Positions 57,818-64,000 of a DNA stretch of 64,000 nucleotides are shown here, one piece after another. Within the stretch, counting starts at the first letter, position 1. Every line of letters starts with the position of its first letter. The notes under the pieces are model-generated. The model saw nothing but the letters and a program-made list of their open reading frames with translations. It was not told where the DNA came from and ran no database searches. Source of the stretch: Oleomonas cavernae. Its GTDB lineage: Bacteria > Pseudomonadota > Alphaproteobacteria > Zavarziniales > Zavarziniaceae. The translations under genes and the position numbers were made by a program. The stretch lies in contig NZ_QYUK01000011.1 in the NCBI RefSeq assembly GCF_003590945.1, positions 2,198,001 to 2,262,000 on the forward strand, given 5' to 3'.

Positions 57818-58864
57818 ATGCCGGCAGTCGAAGCCAAGACCCCGAAAACCGAACCCGAAAGCTGGATCGCCAAGCTGAACGCCTATCGCCAGGCCAGCCC
57901 CTGGCGCGGCACCTTCGAGCTGGTGATCACCGTGGTGCCCTTCGCCCTGGCCTGGGTGGCGATGCTGCTGGCCGTCGATTTCGAGCAATACTGGCTCTAT
58001 GCCCTGCTGCTGCCGCCGACCGCGGGCCTGCTGGTGCGCCTGTTCATGATCCAGCACGATTGCGGCCATGGCGCCTTCTTCCCCAATACCGCCGGCAACA
58101 ACTGGACCGGCCGCGTCATCAGCGTGCTGACCTTGACCCCCTACGACGTGTGGCGCCGCGCCCATGCCATCCACCATGCCACCGCCGGCAACCTGGACCG
58201 GCGCGGCATCGGCGATGTCGATACCCTGACCGTGCGGGAATACCAGGCCCGCTCGCGCTGGGGCCGCTTTGCCTATCGCCTGTACCGCAACCCGGCGGTG
58301 CTGTTCGGCTTGGGGCCCATCTACCTCTTCATCCTGCAAAGCCGGGTGCCCCTGGGCTTCATGCGCAAGGGCTGGACGCCGTGGCTGTCGGCCATGGCGA
58401 CGAACCTGGCGATCGCCGTGGGCACCGGCCTGATCGTCTGGACCCTGGGGCCGGCGGCCCTGCTGATGGTGCACCTGCCGGTCGTGCTGCTGGGGGCGGC
58501 GGCCGGGGTCTGGCTGTTCTATGTCCAGCACCAGTTCGAGGGCACCCACTGGTCGGGCAGCGAGAACTGGAATTTCTACGACGCGGCGCTGCACGGCAGT
58601 TCCTACTACGTCCTGCCGCGGATCCTGCGCTGGTTCACCGCCAATATCGGCATGCACCATGTCCACCACCTCTCGAGCCGGATCCCCTATTACCGCCTGC
58701 CCGAAGTGCTGCGCGACCATCCCGAGCCCAACAATGTCTCGCGCCTGACCCTGTGGCAGAGCTTGAAGTGCGTGCGCCTGACCCTGTGGGACGAGAGCCA
58801 GCGCCGCCTGATCTCCTTCAAGGAAATGCGCGCCCTCTATGGCACGGGCGGCGCCCTGGCCTGA
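57818..58864 (+). CDS. Membrane fatty acid desaturase
   Basis: This 348-residue di-iron desaturase has three histidine boxes: 'QHDCGHGAF' (about 82-86), 'RAHAIHHATAGN' (about 118-122) and 'GMHHVHHLSSRIP' (about 283-287), plus four predicted helices. It resembles omega-6/delta-12-type bacterial desaturases and would insert double bonds in membrane acyl chains. It is preceded by GGAGAGGCGGCC. Confidence 0.9.
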   Translation: MPAVEAKTPKTEPESWIAKLNAYRQASPWRGTFELVITVVPFALAWVAMLLAVDFEQYWLYALLLPPTAGLLVRLFMIQHDCGHGAFFPNTAGNNWTGRVISVLTLTPYDVWRRAHAIHHATAGNLDRRGIGDVDTLTVREYQARSRWGRFAYRLYRNPAVLFGLGPIYLFILQSRVPLGFMRKGWTPWLSAMATNLAIAVGTGLIVWTLGPAALLMVHLPVVLLGAAAGVWLFYVQHQFEGTHWSGSENWNFYDAALHGSSYYVLPRILRWFTANIGMHHVHHLSSRIPYYRLPEVLRDHPEPNNVSRLTLWQSLKCVRLTLWDESQRRLISFKEMRALYGTGGALA

Positions 58865-58879
58865 TCGCCATCGGCTAAA

Positions 58880-59332
58880 ATGATTGGCGCGGCCGGGCCG
58901 TTTTCCGCTTTCATGAGGGTGGCGCGTTCTCTGGCCGGGACGGTTGCGGTGGCTCAGCACACGGACAAGGTGAAACAGGCGATCTGGCTTGCCGCGGGGC
59001 TCGTCATGGTTGCCCTGGGCGTGATCGGCGCCTTCCTGCCGCTGATGCCGACCACGATCTTCCTGATCATGGCCGGCTGGTGCTTCGCCCGCTCCTCGCC
59101 CCGGCTGGAAGCCTGGCTGCTGAACCATCCCCGCTTCGGCGGCCTGCTGCGCGACTGGCGCGACTACCGTGCCATCCCGCGCCGGGCCAAGATCGCCGCC
59201 TGCGCCGGCATGGTGCTGGGCTTTTGCCTGTTCTGGCTGGGCGTCCACCCCGCCCCCCTGCTGGCCGTGGCCGTCGCCGCCGGCCTGGCTGCCTGCGGCG
59301 CCTATGTGGTGACCCGGCCGGGGCGGCCTTAG
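58880..59332 (+). CDS. DUF454 (YbaN-like) membrane protein
   Basis: This protein of about 150 residues has a DUF454/YbaN core of three helices with 'KQAIWLAAGLVMVALGVIGAFLPLMPTTIFLIMAGWCFARSSPRLEAWLLNHPRFGGLLRDW'. The N-terminal ~30 residues are poorly conserved, so the true start may be ATG 58913. The function of the family is unknown. It may be co-transcribed with the desaturase 15 bases upstream. Confidence 0.84.
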   Translation: MIGAAGPFSAFMRVARSLAGTVAVAQHTDKVKQAIWLAAGLVMVALGVIGAFLPLMPTTIFLIMAGWCFARSSPRLEAWLLNHPRFGGLLRDWRDYRAIPRRAKIAACAGMVLGFCLFWLGVHPAPLLAVAVAAGLAACGAYVVTRPGRP

Positions 59333-59354
59333 CGCGTTCCTTGCGGAGACGCCC

Positions 59355-59467
59355 TGCGTCCTTCGAGACGGCCCTTCGGGCCTCCTCAGGATGAGGAAAA
59401 TCTTAATGGCAAAAAGACTTTCCTCATCCTGAGGAGCCATGCGAAGCGTGGCGTCTCGAAGGACGCA
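59355..59467. repeat. 113-bp palindromic repeat, copy B (inverted)
   Basis: Reverse complement of copy A (27914-28026) with only a few substitutions, same length and same loop (loop written AGTCTTTTTGCCATTAAGA on the minus strand). It lies between the DUF454 and pyruvate kinase 3' ends, again a convergent or end-of-gene site. Confidence 0.9.
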
Positions 59468-59476
59468 CGATGCCGA

Positions 59477-60895
59477 TCAGGCGCCGACCTGCACCACGCG
59501 CAGGTTGTTGGTGGTCCCCGCCTGGGCGAAGGGGATGCCGGCGACGACCACGATCAGGTCCATCGGCTTGGCGAATTCCTCGACCCTTGCGCGGGCCGCC
59601 GCCTGCTCGACCATTTCCTCGTAGGTGTGGACATTGTCGGCCAGGACGGAGTGCGCGCCCCACAGCAGGCACAGGCGGCGCGACACCTTCTCGCTGGGCG
59701 TGATCGCCAGGATCGGCACGGCCGGGCGCTTGCGGGCGATGCGCGCCGCGGTCGTCCCGCTCGAGGTATAGGCGACGATGGCGGGGCACTGGATCGCCAC
59801 CGCCAGGTCGGCCGCGGCGGCGGCGACAGCGTGGGGCGGGGTGTGCTCCACATCCGGCTGCGAGACGGCGACGATCGAATGATACAGCTTGTGCTGTTCG
59901 GTGCTGCGGATGATGCGGTCCATCATCTCGACCGCCTCGACCGGGTAGCGCCCGGCCGCCGATTCGGCCGACAGCATGACCGCATCGGCGCCGTCATAGA
60001 TGGCGGTGGCCACGTCCGAAGCCTCCGCCCTGGTGGGCGTGGGCGCCGCGACCATCGAATCGAGCATCTGTGTCGCCACGATCACCGGCTTCACGGCCAG
60101 GCGGCAGGCCCGCACCAGCTCCTTCTGCCGGCCCGGCACATCCTCGTGCGGGATCTCGACCCCCAGATCGCCGCGCGCCACCATGACCGCGTCCGAGAGC
60201 AGAATGATATCCTCGATATGGGCCAGGGCCTGGGGCTTCTCGATCTTGGCGACCAGCCCGGCCCGCTCGCCGATCAACCCGCGCGCCTCGATCATGTCGC
60301 TGGGCTTCTGCACGAAGGACAGCGCCACCCAGTCGACCCCCAGTTCCAGGCCGAAGGCGAGATCGGCCCGGTCCTTCACGGTCAAGGGCGACAGGTTCAG
60401 CATGGTACCGGGCAGGTTCACGCCCTTGCGGTTGGAAATCACCCCGCCGACGATGACGCGCGCCTCGATGAAATCGCTTCCCAAGCCGGTCACGCGCACG
60501 CGCACGCGGCCGTCGTCGATCAGCAGGTCGTGGCCCGGCGCCACCGCCGCGAAGATTTCCGGGTGCGGCAGCGGGATGGCCGACCTGTCGCCCTCCGCCC
60601 CCGCCAGGACGAAGCGGATGGTCTCGCCGGCCTCGACCTCGATCTTGCCGTCCTTGATCGTGCCGACGCGGATCTTGGGGCCCTGGAGATCCTGCAGGAT
60701 ACCGATGGGCCGCCCCGTCTCCTGTTCCAGCGCGCGGATGGCGGCGTGGACCTTGGCGTGATCCTCGTGGGTGCCGTGGCTGAAGTTCAGGCGGAAAGTA
60801 TCGACCCCCGCCAGGAACAGCGCTTTCAGCATCGCCGGCGAATTGCTCGCCGGCCCGACGGTGGCGACGATCTTGGCTCGGCGATGACGGCGCAT
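59477..60895 (-). CDS. pyk: Pyruvate kinase
   Basis: This 472-residue glycolytic enzyme has 'RAKIVATVGPASNSPAMLKALFLAGVDTFRLNFSHGTHEDH', 'DLQGPKIRVGTI', the B-domain, 'DWVALSFVQKPSDM', 'KIEKPQAL', 'VMVARGDLGVEIPHEDVPGRQKELV' and 'DGADAVMLSAESAAGRYPVEAVEMM'. It converts PEP and ADP to pyruvate and ATP. Full length, standard. It faces the accessory region to its right. Confidence 0.97.
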   Translation of the reverse strand: MRRHRRAKIVATVGPASNSPAMLKALFLAGVDTFRLNFSHGTHEDHAKVHAAIRALEQETGRPIGILQDLQGPKIRVGTIKDGKIEVEAGETIRFVLAGAEGDRSAIPLPHPEIFAAVAPGHDLLIDDGRVRVRVTGLGSDFIEARVIVGGVISNRKGVNLPGTMLNLSPLTVKDRADLAFGLELGVDWVALSFVQKPSDMIEARGLIGERAGLVAKIEKPQALAHIEDIILLSDAVMVARGDLGVEIPHEDVPGRQKELVRACRLAVKPVIVATQMLDSMVAAPTPTRAEASDVATAIYDGADAVMLSAESAAGRYPVEAVEMMDRIIRSTEQHKLYHSIVAVSQPDVEHTPPHAVAAAAADLAVAIQCPAIVAYTSSGTTAARIARKRPAVPILAITPSEKVSRRLCLLWGAHSVLADNVHTYEEMVEQAAARARVEEFAKPMDLIVVVAGIPFAQAGTTNNLRVVQVGA

Positions 60896-61040
60896 GGTTC
60901 AATCGGCCAGGAGGCCGCCCTTTGGCTGATCAGGAGGGAGGGGCGATGGCTAGGGATAGCACCGGCAGCGCCAGGGGTGAAGGTGCGGCGGCGGGGGGCC
61001 GTGACGGGCGCCCCCTCAAGCCGCCGGAAACCGGCCAGAC

Positions 61041-61123
61041 GATAATCCAAAAGTTATCGAAAAGTTGCCCGCCCATAATCCATGGGTTATTTTTTCGGCC
61101 AAACCAATAACCCAAAGATTATC
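61041..61123 (+). promoter_or_regulatory. Three phased operator-like palindromes upstream of the regulator
   Basis: Sites GATAATCCAAAAGTTATC (61041), CATAATCCATGGGTTATT (61074) and AATAACCCAAAGATTATC (61106) share the pattern RATAAYCC-N4-GRTTAT or a near match. Their starts are 33 and 32 bases apart, about three helical turns each. The last site touches the start codon at 61124. This is the expected layout of cooperative autorepression by the HTH protein encoded next. Confidence 0.75.
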
Positions 61124-61585
61124 ATGAAAAGCCATGTTCTCGCCCGCCGCGCCCTGGACCAGCGCCTTTCCGCGCTTCGCGGCAGTGAAGCCCTGGCCCG
61201 CCCGCCCCGCGGCTGGGTCAAGGCGGTGCGCGAAGCCCTGGGCATGACCACGGGGCAGTTTGCCGCACGCTTGGGCGTCTCCCAACCCCGCATCCCGGCC
61301 CTCGAAAAAGCCGAAACCGAAGGCCGCATCACCCTGAACTCCCTGCGCGAGGCGGCCCAAGCCATGAACTGCACCCTGGTCTACGCGCTGGTGCCCAACC
61401 AACCGCTGGAAGCGATGATCGAGGCGCGGGCTGCCGCGGTGGCCGAGCGGCGGCTGGCGGCGGGCGGGGATGGTGGGGCGGTGGAGGATCGGGGCTTGAC
61501 CGCTTATGGCCTAGTGACGGAGCGGGAGCGGCTGATCGACGAACTGCTGTGTGGAAATCCGAAGCGGCTGTGGGATGAGCAGTGA
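61124..61585 (+). CDS. Mobile mystery protein A (HTH regulator), orphan
   Basis: This 153-residue protein starts at ATG 61124 (MKSHVLARRALDQRLSALRG). 'RPPRGWVKAVREALGMTTGQFAARLGVSQPRIPALEKAETEGRITLNSLREAAQAMNCTLVYALVPN' is the 'mobile mystery protein A' pattern with an XRE-type HTH. These proteins normally precede 'mobile mystery protein B', a Fic-domain partner. No such gene follows here (next is an AAA ATPase), so it is an orphan or the partner was lost. The operator array upstream suggests tight autoregulation. Confidence 0.82.
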   Translation: MKSHVLARRALDQRLSALRGSEALARPPRGWVKAVREALGMTTGQFAARLGVSQPRIPALEKAETEGRITLNSLREAAQAMNCTLVYALVPNQPLEAMIEARAAAVAERRLAAGGDGGAVEDRGLTAYGLVTERERLIDELLCGNPKRLWDEQ

Positions 61586-61724
61586 GATACATGCTGTGTC
61601 CCGGGAATCTTCCCGGAATCCTCGCATACTGTGTCTCCGCAAATTTCGATGGCGGTCCGAGCAAGATACCGTCAGGCGGCTCAATACTGAAGCGCATCCC
61701 CAGGGGGCAAAGTGCATATTTTTC

Positions 61725-61763
61725 TTGCTATTGCGCATGAATATGCCATAAATTCGCATGAAT
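61725..61763 (+). promoter_or_regulatory. Candidate promoter with two CGCATGAAT direct repeats
   Basis: TTGCTA (61725) and ATAAAT (61748) are separated by 17 bases. CGCATGAAT occurs at 61734 (within the spacer) and again at 61755, with starts 21 bases apart, about two helical turns. A protein bound to both would block this promoter. The -10 match is weak. It lies upstream of the AAA ATPase. Confidence 0.45.
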
Positions 61764-61778
61764 TTGTTAGAGGTTTGC

Positions 61779-62981
61779 ATGCCCATGGAGCATTTTGCGG
61801 TCATTCAGTCGCTTTGCCGCGTCGGCTTGGCGACGCAGGACGACAAGTTCCGCAAACAGGTCGAGAGGCTGCTTGAGCGGCTGAAGAAGGCTGGGGACGC
61901 CGAATCGGCCGAGAGCCTAGACCGCCTCCTTGAGGCTCAGCAGCAATCGCTCGCGCTGCAGCCTAGCAAGGTCGAACTCTCGCGCGCCGCCGTTGGCGAG
62001 CGGCTCACTAATTCCGTTAACCCGCCCCACGATCGCGAGAGCAGTTCCCCGTTGGCCCAGATTATCATGGATCCTGGGAGCGAAACTCCGCCACCAGTCC
62101 TGACGCCAGACTTGCAAAGTGCCTTGGACAGTTTGCTCCAGGAGTGGGTCGACTACGACGAACTACGCACTTTAGGGGTGGCGCCGACCCAGTCTTGCCT
62201 GATCTTCGGAGAACCCGGCACCGGCAAGACCGTGACCGCCATGTACATCGCCACAAGACTTGGGCTGCCAGTAGTACTCGCCCGGCTCGACGGCATGATG
62301 AGTTCATTCCTTGGCACCACAGCGCGCAATATCGGTGCCTTGTTTGAGTTTGCGAACCGATACCGTTGCGTGTTGCTACTCGACGAATTCGACGCGCTTG
62401 CAAAGCTGCGGGACGACCCGCAGGAAGTCGGAGAGATTAAGCGGGTAGTGAACACATTGCTGCAATGTCTCGATACGCGCGCGGACCTTGGCTTGACGAT
62501 TGCCATCACCAACCACCCAAACCTCCTCGACCCAGCGATTTGGCGACGCTTCGAGGTGAAAATCGAAATGCCTTTGCCGCCGCCTGACGAGCGCGAGCGG
62601 CTCATCGCCGGCTTCCTGCGGCCTCTTTCGGTGCAGGATAGCGGCGTGGACTTGCTCTCGTGGGCCTCTGAGGGCGCTACGGGCGCCGAGGTCAGGTCAA
62701 TGGTAAACGCCATCAAGCGTTACAGCGTCCTACAGAAGACGGGCGAACAACGCGGCAAACTGGATCCTCAGGACATCCTGGCTGCATTGCAGCGCTACTA
62801 TATTACCAGTGCCAAATTGGAAGATCGCTCGCGGCTTGGAACGCTGCGTGATGATCCTAAGAGCCTAGCCCGCGCGCTGCTGACCAGCGAGGACGGAAAG
62901 TTCACCCAGTCAACGGTTGCGCATTTGCTCGGTCGTGATCAGGGCACAATCAGCCGGTGGATGCGGGAGGAGCCGGCTTAG
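61779..62981 (+). CDS. AAA ATPase with C-terminal HTH, IetA-like
   Basis: This protein of about 400 residues starts at ATG 61779 (AGAGG seven bases upstream; the frame is open from 61758). An N-terminal helical domain (1-100) precedes an AAA core with Walker A 'IFGEPGTGKTVTAMY', pore-loop/'GMMSSFLGTTARNIGALFEFA', Walker B 'VLLLDEFDALAKL', sensor 'ITNHPNLLDPAIWRRFEV' and a lid domain. The last ~30 residues 'FTQSTVAHLLGRDQGTISRWM' look like a helix-turn-helix. The downstream S8 protease suggests an IetAS-like two-gene phage-defence module. Base composition is lower in GC than the core genes. Confidence 0.83.
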   Translation: MPMEHFAVIQSLCRVGLATQDDKFRKQVERLLERLKKAGDAESAESLDRLLEAQQQSLALQPSKVELSRAAVGERLTNSVNPPHDRESSSPLAQIIMDPGSETPPPVLTPDLQSALDSLLQEWVDYDELRTLGVAPTQSCLIFGEPGTGKTVTAMYIATRLGLPVVLARLDGMMSSFLGTTARNIGALFEFANRYRCVLLLDEFDALAKLRDDPQEVGEIKRVVNTLLQCLDTRADLGLTIAITNHPNLLDPAIWRRFEVKIEMPLPPPDERERLIAGFLRPLSVQDSGVDLLSWASEGATGAEVRSMVNAIKRYSVLQKTGEQRGKLDPQDILAALQRYYITSAKLEDRSRLGTLRDDPKSLARALLTSEDGKFTQSTVAHLLGRDQGTISRWMREEPA

Positions 62982-62995
62982 TTGCCGGGATGTAG

Positions 62996-64000
62996 ATGGC
63001 GGAAAACAATCCGGTTCAGATCGTCCTCAATGACAACGACTATATTACCGCCCCGGAGCCAGGCCGGTCCGGGCCGCCGTTCGACTTTTTTGCTGGGCGT
63101 GATGCGGCGTTTGCTAAGCATAAGGCCAAGTTGGCCGGCCGGTTGTCAGAGGTTTCTAAAACGCTAGAGAAAGTCGGCGTTGATGGCCAAGGCTACATCA
63201 AGGTGCGTCTTCGCGAGGAGGCGCTCGCCAAGTCACACCGTCCCATTCGATCGATGTTCGTCCCTTCGGAGTTTCCATGCGTGGGGGCTGCGGGACTTGG
63301 CGAGTTGTTCTACTTGGCTAGTGCGAAGAATATCGGCGGCCTGATCAACGTGGTTGCCGAAGCCGAGTTGACCACCAACTGGGTGGAAGGCCGCGATGGA
63401 AAGGTGCGCGCTCAGCCGTCAAAGGTCAGGTCGGATGTCGGTGCGATCGAGGACGTGAGCCTTCCCGACCCCATAGCCAAGCGCGATTTCGACGCGAAGA
63501 CGGCTGTAAGTTGGCTCTCGGATCCGAGGACTGGCGGCTTCTACATTGTCGAGTTGTTCGAGAACCCGGTGTTGGCCCAACGTCGCACTGGACGCAGCCG
63601 TGGTCGCCTCGCCGAAAGTGTTCAGAGCCTGTTCAGTCAACTTGGCGCTGGCGTTGTTGCTTGGCCCATGCCTGCGGCGGGTGGTGAACTACCCTTAGCC
63701 TTGCGTCTGACGCTTAGCCAGGATGTGGCAAGGCTCGTCAGCGCACCGAGCAACGAGGGGCTTCCCGTCGAGATCGACCCCAATCCTGCTCGTCACGAGC
63801 AGGCCTTGCAGCACTTGGCTAGCCATCCGGCAGTCCGGCGAATTTCATTACCGCTCCGGCTTGAACTGTCCACCGCTGACAGCGCCCCTCTTTCTCGAAC
63901 CCCTGCGGTTCCAGTGCCTAACCCCGAGGTCAATTACCCAAAAATAGGCGTGATCGACACTGGTCTTGGCCCTGCACTCCACGACTGGGTGATCGGCAGA
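62996..64000 (+). CDS. Subtilisin-like (S8) serine protease, IetS-like, 3' truncated by window
   Basis: The frame is open from ATG 62996 to the window end (335 residues seen). The N-terminal ~300 residues are a non-catalytic domain of the type found before the protease in ATPase-linked S8 proteins ('ENNPVQIVLNDNDYITAPEPG', 'MFVPSEFPCVGAAGLGELFYLASAKNIGGLINVVAEAEL'). The catalytic Asp appears at 'PKIGVIDTGLGPALHDW'. The His and Ser of the triad lie beyond 64000. It begins 14 bases after the ATPase stop. A defence role is inferred from the pair only. Confidence 0.8.
   Translation, partial: MAENNPVQIVLNDNDYITAPEPGRSGPPFDFFAGRDAAFAKHKAKLAGRLSEVSKTLEKVGVDGQGYIKVRLREEALAKSHRPIRSMFVPSEFPCVGAAGLGELFYLASAKNIGGLINVVAEAELTTNWVEGRDGKVRAQPSKVRSDVGAIEDVSLPDPIAKRDFDAKTAVSWLSDPRTGGFYIVELFENPVLAQRRTGRSRGRLAESVQSLFSQLGAGVVAWPMPAAGGELPLALRLTLSQDVARLVSAPSNEGLPVEIDPNPARHEQALQHLASHPAVRRISLPLRLELSTADSAPLSRTPAVPVPNPEVNYPKIGVIDTGLGPALHDWVIGR

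Overview
The window is about 64 kb of GC-rich chromosomal DNA from a Gram-negative alphaproteobacterium, most plausibly of Rhodospirillales type. The reasons are the ispH-thrB-rnhA gene order, a CIRCE-controlled groESL, the crotonase and HSD10-type beta-oxidation genes, LpxR-like and Csu-pilus outer-membrane systems, and a CheZ ending in a FliM-like peptide. The genus cannot be fixed from sequence alone. I saw no rRNA, tRNA or CRISPR.

Layout. 1-3.0 kb: the 3' end of a Hyf/complex-I-like membrane complex (antiporter subunit, NuoD-like subunit, NuoB-like subunit). Its 'large subunit' has lost all the cysteines that bind NiFe. 3.0-3.8 kb: a hypothetical protein and an ArsC-like reductase. 4-10 kb: a fatty-acid degradation operon (acyl-CoA ligase, SDR, thiolase, acyl-CoA dehydrogenase) facing a divergent AraC regulator. 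10-17.6 kb: a large MASE1-PAS-PAS-GGDEF-EAL protein, three tandem Tyr-rich lipoproteins, an LtrA-like membrane protein and a large secreted protein. 17.7-23.1 kb: groEL/groES with promoter, CIRCE and terminator, then a Tat-type amidase, DUF423, rodA and exoD. 23.2-30 kb: DUF4262, a cytosine-deaminase-like gene with a divergent RutR-like regulator, an FtrA-like regulator with a divergent rhodanese, and leuA. 30.1-34.0 kb: a translationally coupled mazE-mazF-choline-kinase-like-dimethylglycine-dehydrogenase-like operon. 34.0-39.4 kb: a Csu-type chaperone-usher pilus operon. 39.4-53.7 kb: housekeeping genes including a crotonase, ispH-thrB-rnhA, an M16 protease, an LpxR-like protein, a MazG-like pyrophosphohydrolase, peroxiredoxin, glutathione peroxidase, a C69 hydrolase, a HAD protein, a methyltransferase and cheY-cheZ. 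53.9-55.5 kb: a small patch that looks acquired (SnoaL-like remnant plus flavin monooxygenase). 55.5-60.9 kb: a MaoC hydratase, ribF, a second exoD, a desaturase, DUF454 and pyruvate kinase. 61-64 kb: the edge of an accessory island with an orphan 'mobile mystery protein A' under three phased operators, then an AAA ATPase and an S8 protease cut by the window end. This pair resembles the IetAS defence layout.

Cross-cutting observations. Four genes are each broken by exactly one missing base in a G/C homopolymer (near 13376, 17591, 24652 and 36238), which suggests assembly error or phase variation. Two families of palindromic intergenic repeats are scattered through the window, with copies in opposite orientations.

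The most interesting targets are the Ni-less Hyf complex, the ATPase-protease pair with a C-terminal helix-turn-helix and phased promoter repeats, the three-operator regulator next to it, and the toxin-antitoxin pair fused into a metabolic operon.
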